Notes: generated from the letters alone by a model not told the origin. Positions 23,801 to 34,155 are shown, numbered from the stretch's first letter. The stretch: DNA of 64,000 nucleotides from Lepturacanthus savala (GCA_030544235.1 JARUPU010000033.1:1302001-1366000); one strand, 5' to 3'. Numbers and translations: made by a program.

Positions 23801-24573
23801 TCTGCTGTTGTGATCCTGAATGCGATGAAAAATGGAAGGACTTGGAACAAAATTTAATGAGAGTACCTCTCCCGTCTATATTGGGAGACAAAACCCTCCA
23901 AAAAAAACTGGACAGCAGATTAAGACACTGGACAGAACTGGGCATCACCTCATACTGCAAAATTTCCTCTGGATAAAATACTGGATTAGATCCCTTTCAA
24001 CGCCTCACAGAAACTCATGATCTGGACAAACGCGATTTCTTCAGATACCTTCAACTAAGACACTATTTTGATAAAAACATAAAAACTATTGGAGAAGAAG
24101 GAATGAACCTGATCAGGATATATAAGGCATGGAAGGGTGATACTGACAGAAAACTGATCTCCAGGATTTATTCTGCTCTACAACTTGACAGGGGTCATTC
24201 CACAATGTATATTAAATCAAGATGGGAGAAAGAAGCTAACATACAGTTAACTGAAGATGACTGGGTAAACATTTGTAGGACACAATCCACTACCTCCAGC
24301 TCAGATCTGTGGAGAGAATTCACCTGGAAAAACAATTTAAGGTTTTTCATAACTCCCAAAATTAAAAGGTTACAAACCAACAACCCAGAACACGGACAGT
24401 GTTGGAGAAGGTGTTGTGACATGTCTGCTGGCCACTTCCATATATTTTGGGATTGCCCTAATATTTCTTCATATTGGGTAGAGGTAGTAACAGCAATCAG
24501 CTCAATAATTAACATGCAGCTTGACCTAAGCTTCAGTGTTATATATTTAGGAAACACCGATTGTGATGAATAA
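20900..24573 (+). pseudogene. L1 ORF2 (endonuclease/reverse transcriptase) pseudogene, left arm
   Basis: Only the C-terminal end of the endonuclease is seen: NEIDIMDVWRESD, then TFSPIH-like LFSPIHTLR and IGVRDISDHTGVYLTLHL (catalytic SDH near 21,095). After the hAT MITE come RT fingers (ITKLKENTMPGADGYASEWY in one frame) and the palm: SLDAEKAFDSVRWEYL (22,967 on), GCRQGCPLNPTLFALF, and YADI where YADD is expected (about 23,267), so a catalytic Asp is lost. Then come the thumb and C-terminal parts: DKGGMALPCLEDYYRAAQLR, KSRWEKEANIQLTEDDW and HIFWDCPNISSYW. Numerous stops and frame changes are present. Confidence 0.85.
21573..22357. mobile_element. hAT-type MITE inside the L1, left arm
   Basis: Termini TAGAGCTGTCA and TGACAGCACTA form short inverted repeats. 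The flanks are ATACATAC and ATACGTAC, an 8-bp target duplication with one mismatch, as expected for hAT. Subterminal sequence is rich in TTAATTCGATTAATTAATTA, a signature of a common vertebrate hAT MITE. It has no transposase. Confidence 0.85.
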
Positions 24574-25036
24574 ACAAGATAGGTACTTATTACAAATACT
24601 ATTAGCAAGTAGTAAGAAAGCAATAACCAGGAAATGGCTGAGTAATGAGTGCCCGACAATTTTACTTGGACCAGAAGCAATCTCATTGATTTTGGAATGC
24701 TCTGTGTGGAGAATTTTGAACTTTTCCGTGCTGAGATTCCCAAATTAGACACCATGATGAACGTGTGGAGGAACACGCACCCCTGGGGGGCACCCTGTTT
24801 CACTATGGACTGAAATGTTAAACCGAGAGTGACTCATGTGAGAGCTATGGACATGAAGGCCCGTTAGGCCAACTCATTTTATTTATTATTATTATTTTTT
24901 TTCCAAATATCAGCTATGAGTGATATCTTGCATTTTATTTTGCTATAGATGGCCCTGTCTGTTGTACCTGTATTATGTACATATGTATTTTGTGAAAACT
25001 TTGCATATTTAAATGTTAAAACAAAGTATAAAAATA

Positions 25037-25222
25037 AGTGCACCGATGTGGTGTCATAAAATGACACTGAGGGTGTCAAATTTTAACACTATTAAAGAGT
25101 GAAAATATTAACACTGTTAAGTGTAATTTTTACTCAGAATCCGTCAGAATTATATAAACTCGGGAAAAGTGTTAAGATTAACTCTATGCGAGTTGAATTA
25201 ACACTTGTGATTTTGCTGTGTA
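25037..25222 (+). repeat. AACACT-rich tail of the fish transposon, 3' part
   Basis: This continues the tract cut by the L1, with TTTTAACACTATTAAAGAG, AACACTGTTAAGTG and a terminal AACACTTGTGATTTTGCTGTG. The latter is probably the element's 3' end. Confidence 0.55.
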
Positions 25223-26130
25223 TGTTCAACTACACACACACACACCAATAAACTCATTGACTCAGATTACTGTGTGGTATTATTGACTACAAATAAATAC
25301 CAGAGATACACTGTTTACATCTTTACTGCAATACTTTACTACATTAACTCACAAGACTAGCTAGATGTGTTTATTAAAACTCAACTAAAAGTAAAGTCAC
25401 TATATAAATAATAATAATAATACATTTTATTTATTGGGCGCCTTTCGTAGCCTCAAGGTCGCCTTACATAAAGTATATTAAAAACAGTAGTATTGTTTAG
25501 GCAATACTAGAAACAGAATAATAAACTCTGATTAATATCTGACTGAAAATGACTGATGTCAATAACAATATTCTGATATTATATTATACAGTACATAATA
25601 CTGATGTACCTAAACTTTTTAACTGCAAAACTTTAACTCCATTAAGATCACACGACAGTGATTAATAAACGCTCATTCTATCAAAAGCAGATTTTCACAC
25701 ACACACCCTCCAAATACAGTAACAGTAGTTATGTCTTACACAAAGGGCTAAGAAGCTAGCGGCCTAACGGCACTAATGCTAACAATAACCACAATACACG
25801 AACAAAAACAACAATCCTGTCAAAAATATAAATTGTCCTCACCAAGAAACACCCACCCAGTCATAGTAAGACACACACACACACACGGCTAACAACAGCA
25901 TTAATGCTAACATCACACATCAACATCACACGGTAAAAAAAACGACCAAAAAAGCAAATCCTGACAAAAACATAACTTTTCGTCTCGGACACAGACTGCC
26001 ACGCGGACATAAAACCATTTAAATACTAAAAGCAGTTATGTCAGAAGCACTCTGGCGAAGTAGCTAACAGGCTAATGCTAACGGGATGACGAGGCAAAGA
26101 AAATAGTCATTTACTCAGAAGAAGTCTATC
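25223..26130. other. AT-rich non-coding stretch with microsatellites
   Basis: It contains a short (AC)n run, (TAA)n followed by a short repeat-like segment (TTTATTTATTGGGCGCCTTT and CAAGGTCGCC, 25,425-25,470, seen in many fish 3' UTR-type repeats), and several GCTAA/TTAGC motifs. No coding segment was recognised. Confidence 0.4.
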
Positions 26131-26406
26131 TTACCTGTTGAAGCCGGTCACAGGCGTCCGGGATCCAAGGAAACGATTAAATAATCCACAAAAATGCGAT
26201 TTTCGTCTAAATCTGTCTAATAGTCCAATAAACAGCGGAGCAGCAGCAAAGTCCTTTGTTCTCTGAGTGGTAGTGTTGTGTCGGTTGTGAACGAACGAAT
26301 CAAAAGAACGAGTTCTTTTTGGTGAACCTAGTTCACTTCCTCGAAAAGACCCGTTCTTTTCGTTCGCGGCGTCCTTAATTGGCTGAACAGTCTGGTCACC
26401 AATCAT
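26131..26406 (-). other. Possible orphan 5' exon (left arm)
   Basis: A 91-codon minus-strand frame runs without a stop to a strong donor (AACAG|GTAAGA) and contains the GAACGA/GTTCTTTT-type motifs seen around the neighbouring MITE. The sequence (MIGDQTVQPIKDAANEKNGS...) is not recognised. It may be a 5' UTR exon of a transposon or of a lost gene. The identical frame is kept in the right arm. Confidence 0.3.
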
Positions 26407-26477
26407 ATTTCCTCCCTAGGCAAGCTAGAAAACAGCAGCAGCTTTCCTGGTTGTACTACACGCGTGAGGAGGGCGGG

Positions 26478-26510
<33 letters not shown>

Positions 26511-26533
26511 TGCTCCGCCGAGCCGTTCACTTT

Positions 26534-27211
26534 GGGAATTGTCGTTCACTTTGAAGAACTAGTTCATTTCAGATCGTGGGGGGGGAGGGGTTGGGGCGTG
26601 TGTCTATGTGTGTATGTGTGTGCTGGTGTGTTTCCTATTCGACAATAAAATGCAACAAAATGATTTCTGATTTATAGGTTATTTTTAATAAGGATAATAA
26701 TAATAACAATATTTATTATTATTATTATTATTATTAATAATAATGTTAACAGTATTATTGTTTTTAACCAACCTTTACTGTAAAATGTCTGAGTTTTAAA
26801 AAGCTATATATTCAAAAAAAAAAAAAAAAAAGAGCGAACCGTACACTGAACGGCTTCCCCTTAAATTCAGTGGATTCGTTCAGAACTATTTCACGCGAAG
26901 CTGTTCACTAAATGGCTCAGACCTATGGGCAAGTGGTTCAGTGAACGGTTCCACCCACTAGCAGGGAAGCGGTTCACTGAACGTTTCGCACCCACTAACA
27001 GGGAAGCGGATCAGTGAAAGGTTCGCACCCACTTGGAGGAAAGTAGTTCAGTGAACGGTTCGCACCCACTAGCAGGGAAACGGTTCAGTGAACGCTTATT
27101 TGTTGAATAGGAAAGCAGAAAGCACAGAGTGAACGAAATGAACGAAATGAATGGGTTTTTTTACTGAACGATCTGAACTGAACTAGTTCTTCAAAGTGAA
27201 CGACAATTCCC
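26534..27211. mobile_element. MITE with ~43-bp terminal inverted repeats and GTTCA minisatellite (left arm)
   Basis: 26,534-26,576 (GGGAATTGTCGTTCACTTTG...) is the near-exact inverse of 27,169-27,211. The interior holds a TTA/TAA microsatellite (26,695-26,745), an A-run (26,815-26,831) and a minisatellite (26,936-27,097). No transposase is present. A GT microsatellite (26,481-26,509) lies just outside. Confidence 0.7.
26936..27097. repeat. 37-39-bp minisatellite built on GTTCA-n-TGAAC
   Basis: Four to five units each begin with the 11-bp inverted repeat GTTCA(G/C)TGAAC and continue with GGTTCGCACCCACTAGCAGG-type sequence. Some units are mutated (GATCAGTGAA). Confidence 0.8.
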
Positions 27212-27541
27212 ATAACTACTGAGTGGAGCTGAGAGTCAAAGGGAGAGAACAAGATGGCCGCTGTCTATGCTGGATGATGACGTCAGTCCTTCCAGAAGAT
27301 TCCGAAACCGATAAATTTGATAATTCAACGATTTAGAGATTAAAAAGTAATTATTTTATTCATCATTATTTTCCCACTGAAAGTCCTGAGTAGTTTAAAT
27401 GTGTATTCATAGTTTTTACTCCCTTTTTTCTTGATGTGATCCTGATATATTCTATATGTCTTTGTTTTAATGTTTTTTTTTTATTTTCTTGAGTCTCCTG
27501 ACCAATAAACTGTGATTTATTTAGTTTTAACTTTAAATATA

Positions 27542-27790
27542 TCATACAGATCCACACAACTGCCAGTAGCAGGAGTCCTGAACTTGTCCACAGCATTTTC
27601 TCTCTATATCCATGGGCATCTCCTGGCAGTTTGTGTAGACACACCATGGGGGTCGCCCTGCAGCTGGGGGGTCTGATGGAGGGGCACTGGATGTAAGTTG
27701 GAGCACGTCGAGCATTAGGCTGAAGTCACGGGTCAGACAGAGCTCCAGCAGTTCATGTGATTGTTCTAAGCTCAGTGAGTGAATCCTGGC
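27542..27790 (-). pseudogene. P2X7-tail-like gene, exon 3 (left arm)
   Basis: It reads ARIHSLSLEQSHELLELCLT, then PPWCVYTNCQEMPMDIERKC and CGQVQDSCYWQLCGSV before TGA at 27,542. The WC.x.NC..MP..IE.KCC pattern resembles the Cys-rich cytoplasmic ballast domain of P2X7 receptors, a domain also found in many multicopy fish proteins. An acceptor TTACAG precedes it at 27,791-27,792. This exon is open, whereas the right-arm copy has a CGA-to-TGA stop. The gene is still not functional on this side, because exon 1 is absent and exon 2 has lost its 3' end. Confidence 0.6.
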
Positions 27791-28099
27791 CTGTAAATAA
27801 AATAACAAACTCTAAAGAACAGCCATGTTGTCCTTGTATTTTATGTATACAGTCCATTATAGGTACGTTAACAAGTCACTGAAAACTCGATTAAGATAAA
27901 AACAGTTCTTTGTCAGAGGCAAGATACGTTTAAAAAGTAATATCATTTGATTTGTAATGCATTTTCATTGAAAACAATCTCAAAGCGCTACATAAAAGCA
28001 TACGTTATACATGAAAACAATAAAAACTAACAAAATAAAATCAGTTATAATGGGCTATTTAAAATGGATAACAGAGAAGTAATGTGATGAAAACAAGAA
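27791..28099 (-). other. Intron 2 of the P2X7-tail-like gene (left arm)
   Basis: Non-coding sequence between exons 3 and 2. It retains the acceptor, but the donor was lost with a ~60-bp deletion next to 28,100. Confidence 0.5.
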
Positions 28100-28253
28100 C
28101 ACTTGTCCGGTCTCCGCGTGCCCTTCCTCTTTCTCTTCTTCCTCTTCGGGCCCTTGGTGCTCCTCTTATATGTCGCTGGGGTTGTTCTCTGGATGTAGAT
28201 GGCTCCGGAGTATAATCAGAATCAGAACCAACAAGGCTCTCGTCATGGAAGCT
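28100..28253 (-). pseudogene. P2X7-tail-like gene, exon 2, 3'-truncated (left arm)
   Basis: Minus-strand reading: SFHDESLVGSDSDYTPEPST, then an Arg-rich stretch (APRARRGRRERGRARGDR). Compared with the right arm, about 60 bases are missing after TSVL. That removes the LVDEDIKRVQDLQARRIADEQ-type end and the donor. No internal stop is seen here, unlike the right copy. Confidence 0.55.
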
Positions 28254-28564
28254 CTAAATCAATGAACAATTTATATAACACAGCTAAAAGTCAAACAAAA
28301 CACACTTGTGATTCAGCTACATATTATAAACTTGATAAATTAGGATAACTTTAGCTATGATGTAAAGTTCTGCACACTACTGTAAAGATATATGGTCATA
28401 AACATCACTATGTAACATTAGCAGCTAGGTAGCGTATGAATTGGGGCTGTTCAGAAAAAAAAACATAATGGTGATATACAACAAGGTGAACAGGTAACAG
28501 AGATTTGCTGTTTTTACTGGCATACAATTTCTTACACCTATAAAATAAATAAATAAAAACAATT

Positions 28565-28938
28565 GTGAATTGTCTAGTTTTTCTTTAACCTTACTTCTCA
28601 TCATTACAAACAGTGATTTCAACAACAACATCATTACATACTCACAATATATTTTAACTTTTAACGTTAGTATAGGCATTTCAGGCACTAGAGTGCGTTT
28701 GACCACTGTTGTTGATACAGTTGTTCTTCCTTGCACCCATTGGTGTATGTGAAGCCTAATATTTGAGATTGAACGAGGCCTTCCCATGGCTTCTTGATGA
28801 AATTATTTAAATTTGTGTGGCCTTCTGTCGCCTTTCTGCTATTCCTGTAGTAACCCCTGTGGTGACCTTTATGCCAAAAGAATTTCACTTTGTTACTATA
28901 GATGTCTGGATTCTGGATGTCTGGAAAATAATGTCGGA
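28565..28938 (-). repeat. Third, diverged copy of the boundary module (spacer)
   Basis: This matches the outer modules from the same GTGAATTGTCTAG start, but with many substitutions and small indels (for example AACGTTAG for AATTTAATGTTAG). Its orientation is that of the right arm. The minus-strand frame is open from VRHYFPDIQNPDIYSNKVKF through KPWEGLVQSQILGFTYTNG to QQQWSNAL, longer than in the outer copies. Product not recognised. Confidence 0.8.
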
Positions 28939-29633
28939 CTTTCCCAGGTGAATTTCTAATCCAAAACTATACCATTGTACATAAAATAAAAGGTAAATAC
29001 GATTTTCTGTAAAAATATTTCACTGATTCAGGCATACATCGCTTTTCAAATTATTGTTCTCTTCCGACCGAGAGAATGCTTATGGAGCGATAAAAACTTT
29101 AAAACATGATCCACATGAAAACAATAGCTTTCCCAGGTGAATTTCTAATCCAAAAGTATACCATTTCACATAAAGTATGAGGTAAACAAGATTTTCTGTA
29201 AAAATATTGTACTGATTTAGGCCTACATAGCTTTTTATCTTTTTGTGCTCTTCAGACCGAGAGAAAGCTTCTGGAGCCATAAAAAGTTTAAAACATGAAC
29301 CACATGAAAACAATAGTTTTCCCAGGTGAATTCCTAATCCAAAACTATACCATTGTACACAAAATAAAAGGTAAACAAGATTTTCTGTAAAAATATTTCA
29401 TTGATTTAGGCCTACAAGGCTTTTCATCTGATTGTGCTCTTCCGACCGAGAGAATGCTTATGGAGCAATAAAAGCTTTAAAACATGAACCACATGAAAAC
29501 AATAGCTTTTCCATACCATTGTACATAAAGTAAAAGGTTAACAAGATTTTCTCTAAAAATATTTAACTGATTTAGGCCTACAAGGCTTTTCATCTCATTG
29601 TTCTCTTCCAAACGAGAGAAAGTTTATGGAGCA
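28939..29633 (-). repeat. Diverged satellite monomers in the spacer
   Basis: About 3.7 monomers of the 189-bp satellite in right-arm orientation follow the module, with substitutions and one short deletion (near 29,515). They resemble the degenerate edge monomers of the two large arrays. Confidence 0.85.
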
Positions 29634-30394
29634 CTGTACATTGCAGCTACACCACAAGTATAACTATAAGAAACGACTGGATAATTTTTTTTAACTTGTT
29701 TTTTTTTTTTTTTGTTTTTTTTACGTTGATGCCCTTCAACTAAAAGAGTTTACAAAGAATGTTGTATAAACCATTCCATAGACATCTGGCATGGGTCGAA
29801 GAACTTGAGCAAAAGACTTATATTGGTATGTTCTAGACACTCCTTACAAATGGTACATTAGCTACATTATAATGTATATTATTTAGGATGTTTGAATACA
29901 GTAAATTCATTCTAAAAATAGAATGTTAATAATGTTAGAATTAATTTATTGATATATTGTCGGCCATTAATGCAATATGTAATCTCCAGCAGCTGGGCCG
30001 TTACCATGGTGACTAACTTCTCTGCTACATTTGAATTCATGACTATCCGACTAAATCTGGGGAGGCAGAAAGGCTACCTCTGGTCGGACCACATGCCAAA
30101 CAAATGCTCATAAATCGAAAACCGTAAAAGATGGTGACAAAATGATCAGATTTTCTGAGAGCAGGCTTTCCCCGGTCGTACTGATATAATTTTTAATTCT
30201 GTGTAGAATTCACAGCTTGGTTAGTGGTATTTTTTCGATCACGACGACAGTCGTGCCTACGTTTTGATATAACAATTATTGATGTGCAGTGAGTGTAGCA
30301 GTTACTACAGCAATTTATAAATTTATTTTTTTGGGCCATTTTCTCTACCTCTACACTAACAATGACATCACCCACTCTATCTTCCTGAGACTCT
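29634..30394. other. Spacer sequence without recognised features
   Basis: It contains a T-rich run (29,690-29,725). No coding or repeat family was identified. Confidence 0.4.
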
Positions 30395-30589
30395 TAAAGC
30401 AAGAGTAACGAGATCGTTGGTTTTAAAAATGTAAGCAATAGAAAGTACAGATTCTTGTGTGAAAATGTAATGAGTAGAAGCCAGAAGTAGGCAGAGAAAA
30501 TAGTAATGGAGTAAAGGATAGATACCTAAAAAGTGTACTTAAGTACAGTAACAAAGTATTTGTACTTCGTTACTTGACACCTCTGGTTT
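30395..30589 (-). mobile_element. hAT-type repeat, copy 1
   Basis: About 195 bp ending GACACCTCTG. On the minus strand it begins CAGAGGTGTCAAGTAACGAA, a typical terminal sequence of fish hAT elements. A second copy lies at 33,163-33,366. Confidence 0.6.
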
Positions 30590-30608
30590 AGATGTATTCA
30601 ACACAGTT

Positions 30609-30752
30609 ATGTTGAGTTCATTTAACAGAGTTATGGTGGAATTATTAAATAAAGCCATGTTGTATTTATTACACAAAGTCATATTTGATTTAGTGAACAA
30701 AGTTATGTTAGACTTATTGAAGAAAGTTACATTGAAATCAATGAACTAATGA
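30609..30752. repeat. 24-bp tandem repeat, six units
   Basis: Six degenerate units of the type AAGTTATGTTGAATTTATTGAACA lie head to tail. A short (TA)n microsatellite follows at 30,757-30,775. Confidence 0.65.
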
Positions 30753-30775
30753 GCTACTATATATATATATATATT

Positions 30776-31444
30776 CAAATAAATGACACAAAATTGAATT
30801 CCTTAAACTCACATTTATTTATAACAATCAAGTATGCAATTGTGTAACAATACAAGCCAAATGTGGTGGTCATCACCATCTAGAAAAATACACAGCATGT
30901 GTAACCAATGTAAACTGTTGCTTTTTTATTAAAGCAACATTCCGTTCCTTCAAAGTGCAAATGCTTCTTAAAGTTACATTTAAAAAAAAAATTCACTTTC
31001 AAAATTTCAATCAGAAAACATTTGGCTTTCAGATGACCAATACAAACAAAAATGTCAAAGTAACTGCCTGAGGTGATCCTAGGGTTACTGTACTTTTCAA
31101 AAAAGCAAAATAAATGGACCATTTTGCCAAGTCACAAAAACCCAAAACAGGCTGAAGAGTGTGGAGACTATAGTAGAGGAACGTTTTAAGTTATCTGTCT
31201 CTGGTTTGTCCTTTTGACTTTCAGTATGGCAGCTTTCAGTATAGCAGTACTAATACAAAGAAAATTGTCAACTCTTGAAGTTGCATTTGGCTGCTTTACG
31301 ATTACTAAAATCTAGATGGCTAAAACAGCCCCCATACAAAAGTCAAATCAAAATGTTACCATGGTAAATGCCATCATGGCTGACTATGCATCTTGCTACC
31401 AGTCTATCTTCACTAGATGTAGCTGTTTCAGGGATTTAAATTTC
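30776..31444. other. Spacer sequence without recognised features
   Basis: AT-rich with no supported gene. It could be the 3' side of the retroelement remnant that follows, but no LTR was recognised. Confidence 0.35.
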
Positions 31445-32740
31445 TCATAGTTGTAAATAGCTATGCATGTGGAGTCCACAGTCTTGGCCGGGCTGTGGAT
31501 TGCCCCACCTTCGTCTGTGGATATTTCCCATGTGACCTGGTCGGTCACATGTTATGAAAGAAAAGACGGGACAGATCTTATTTATTGGCACCCAGTTTTG
31601 AGGAAAAAAAGAAGAAGAAACGTATGACACATCTTTTCCCACATGAAATGAATGAGAAGTTGTGAAACCTGACACATTTTCAGTAAAAGGCCCTATAGAA
31701 ATTAGAAATAGTAGACTTGTAGTAGATACTGGTAGACTCAAAAGAATCCCTCCAACACCCACAACTCTTACTGTTTCTTTGGATTTTTTCAACTTTATGG
31801 ATTTTGTTGGTTTTAAATTCGAAAGTGAAGCTCCTGTATCCACAAGACATAAGGTCTCTATTTACCTCGATCATGAAATTAGGTTCTTCATTTGTTGTTG
31901 CCAATTTAATTAGTGGAGCTTGGATAACATTTCCTTCTGTTTTAATTTGGTCACTGTCCTGACAGCTCTATGAGTTGTGCGGTGGGGGATGCTGGTATTC
32001 CTCCTGAGTTCTCCCTAATGCCGCCATAGGCAGGGTATATTTGTTTTGTTGTGCTCTATGTGGACAGTCCCCTACCCAGTGATCTGGCTCACCACAAAAG
32101 AAGAAGGATCACATTCTGATTTGATTGATTGTCATGTATTTCTGTCCCTCCTTCCTCTGTTGTTGGTTCCCCTGCCACTGCAACCTCTCGGAGCTCCGCC
32201 TGTATAGTGAGAAACTTGAACATACATTAGCATTTCTTGCATTTTATAATATATTTGTTCTGTATTATCCCAATGATGCTGAGCTAGCTCTACTAGTTTA
32301 TTCATAGGTTTTCCTGAGGACCCAACTGTCATTTGCACTTTCAATTAAATTTTTGGTTGAAGGCTACTCACAAAGTTATATGCTGGATCACATTCCGCTG
32401 AACAGCTAAAGCTATCACATTGTAGAATGTCTGTGCTTCTTCGTAGGGTTACTGGGAATTTCACATATCTCCAAATGTGAAGGTCACCAGACATTGATTC
32501 ATGCGTCACATCAAAGCCAACTGAATTCCTTTGATGTTCCCCACCTTCCCTTTTGTTGACATCCAAATGTCTTTGTTTTCCTTGTGATTGCTTTGATCTC
32601 ATGACATAGAAGCTATAGACCCACCACCATTCGGGGTTGACTTTCTGTAACAGACTTGGTCTGTGACCGTATAGATCACTGAGAATAAATTTCCCACCAT
32701 ACAGCAAACTTGTACAAGACTCTGGAATTTTCTTCAACAA
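31445..32740 (-). pseudogene. Decayed endogenous retrovirus/LTR-element gag-protease remnant
   Basis: On the minus strand, from 32,740 down, gag-like segments occur: one 131-codon frame, then a second frame containing GKPMNKLVELAQHHW. A degraded CCHC zinc knuckle follows near 32,085-32,050 (CGEPDHW followed by GDC; the first Cys is lost and a stop lies just upstream). Next is a protease segment with the DTGAS active-site motif (31,841-31,827) and VRVVGVGGI. A frame change separates the protease N-terminal strand from DTGAS. It is found only in the spacer, not in the arms. No reverse transcriptase, env or LTR was recognised. It is a broken, truncated copy. Confidence 0.6.
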
Positions 32741-33162
32741 ACATCACAAAAAAACAAAAAACTGTAACTAAGCCGATTGCGCAGTATGACATTTTTCGGG
32801 GTACTTGTATAGATGCTAGATTTCAGTGCTTCTCTGACTTCAAACTTCCGATTTACAAGGACAACTGAATGCACCTCGTTGCAAAAACACTGCGACGATC
32901 ACTTTCGCCTTTATTTAACCTGTTTGTTGACTTACGTAGGGACAGTGTGGGAGAGGGGGACAGATCGGTGTCACTGTAAATGTGTCCTCTGTGCTATCTG
33001 CGCCCATGCAGACATAAAAAAGTTTTTTTATGTTTGTATAATATTTATTTTTGAAGGCGCATTTGTAGCCCATAGATAGACCCACGCTCTGGTTCTTCCG
33101 GCCGGCATCCGACACAGTGCAACAGTTTTCACCCGTTTTACAAAAGTTAGCGGTTCACCAAG
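32741..33162. other. Spacer sequence without recognised features
   Basis: The overlapping short frames on both strands have no family resemblance. Confidence 0.35.
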
Positions 33163-33366
33163 TTAAAGCAAGAGTAACGAGACCATTGGTTTTAAAAATG
33201 TAATGCAATAGAAAATGCAATAGAAAGTACAGATACTTGTGTGAAAATGTAATGACTAGAAGTCAGAAGTAGGCAGAAAAAATAGTAATGGAGTAAAGTA
33301 TAGATACCTAAAAAGTGTACGTAAGTACACTAACAAAGTATTTGTACTTCATTACTTGACACCTCT
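33163..33366 (-). mobile_element. hAT-type repeat, copy 2
   Basis: A direct repeat of 30,395-30,589, with a small internal duplication (GCAATAGAAAATGCAATAGAAA) and scattered substitutions. Confidence 0.6.
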
Positions 33367-33859
33367 GATGATACCCCAGTTTTTAAGCTGGAAGTGCTCA
33401 GTTCTGATGTTATGTTGTGTGTAGCTCCGAGTTCCGACGTCCAATAAAGCATCATCTCGACCCATGTGTGGTCCTAGAGGAGCAGGTTCTTTTGCCTGTG
33501 CCTGCCGCGTGAACCTGATTCAAATGGCTGAATGATTAACTCAAAGAGTAAGTGATGATTTGTCTATTGAGCCAAAGAAGGAAACAAAAAATCAGCATTT
33601 TTTTTTCTTTTAAGAACCAAAAGGTATAAATATCCAATGCCTGTTGCCTTTCCAAATAGACCCCCTATGGAAATGTTACCATCATCACCGCCATGTACTG
33701 CTAGTGTCTCTCTGTTTCTGGCAGTTTTGCAGGCCTGAATACCTACCTCTTGAGTGCTACCTCAGTTTGGATGTTGAATTCCAAAAAAGTTTGAGAAAGA
33801 ACATGCTCCTCGAGTTGCTTTGTCTTTGATAGTAATGGGATTATGATGATGCTGTGTCT
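33367..33859. other. Spacer sequence without recognised features
   Basis: No coding segment or repeat family is supported. A short T-run lies at 33,599-33,611. Confidence 0.35.
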
Positions 33860-34104
33860 TAGGCCACGTGTATAATCCGTTTCAAATTAAGCTTCCAATC
33901 TATATATTGGCACCGACTAATTTATTTTATGTATTTTTTTTTATGTTACTTTATACTTTAAGTAGATTTATGAGCACATACCTTTTCAGTTTACTTGAGT
34001 AAAGACATCAAGTTGATACGTAAACTTTTACCAGAGTGTTTTTAAACTGCAGTATCTATACTTTTACTTAAGTAACAAATGTGTGTACTTTTGACACCAC
34101 TGAT
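33860..34104 (-). mobile_element. Other hAT-type terminus
   Basis: It ends TACTTTTGACACCACTG, so the minus strand starts CAGTGGTGTCAAAAGTA, a hAT-like terminus related to but different from the two copies above. The inner limit is uncertain. Confidence 0.45.
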
Positions 34105-34155
34105 ATAAACCCAGTTTTGTGCAACCGGTTCCCAAAACTCAGTTAAAGGTAGGGT

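Larger units (their letters stand above)
19324..25036 (+). mobile_element. Degenerate L1 (Swimmer/Tx1-like) retrotransposon, left arm
   Basis: The element runs from GGGACCTCCGGTATGG to an A-rich tail (AAAGTATAAAAATAAG). It is flanked by a target-site duplication, TGCACCTATGTG on the left and TGCACCGATGTG on the right. It carries ORF1 and ORF2 remnants in the plus direction. It is interrupted at 21,573-22,357 by a hAT MITE. Most of the endonuclease domain is missing and the reverse transcriptase active site is altered, so it is inactive. Confidence 0.85.
15678..25222 (+). mobile_element. Fish transposon-like unit with two decayed genes, split by an L1 (left arm)
   Basis: It contains exons of gene A (15,678-16,515), gene B (16,645-18,911) and an AACACT-rich tail split into two parts (19,085-19,323 and 25,037-25,222) by an L1 whose target-site duplication is TGCACC(T/G)ATGTG. 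Similar two-gene units and AACACT/AGTGTT-rich tails are common in fish genomes, as I recall. The 5' limit was not identified. Mirrored at about 37,810-47,351. Confidence 0.5.

Noticed and set aside
24195..24803. 202-codon minus-strand frame (also 38,229-38,837 plus)
   Set aside because: It lies antisense to the recognisable L1 ORF2 C-terminal region and is a shadow frame.
26379..26648. Open frame with a VCVCVCVCV stretch
   Set aside because: It is only a translated GT microsatellite next to a MITE. The same applies to 36,470-36,655.
28425..28787. 120-codon minus-strand frame crossing the arm/spacer border
   Set aside because: It spans two unrelated repeats (boundary module and arm end), so it is a chance frame.
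32813..33079. Cys-rich 88-codon frame in the spacer
   Set aside because: No family resemblance, no start or splice context, and an overlapping frame on the other strand.
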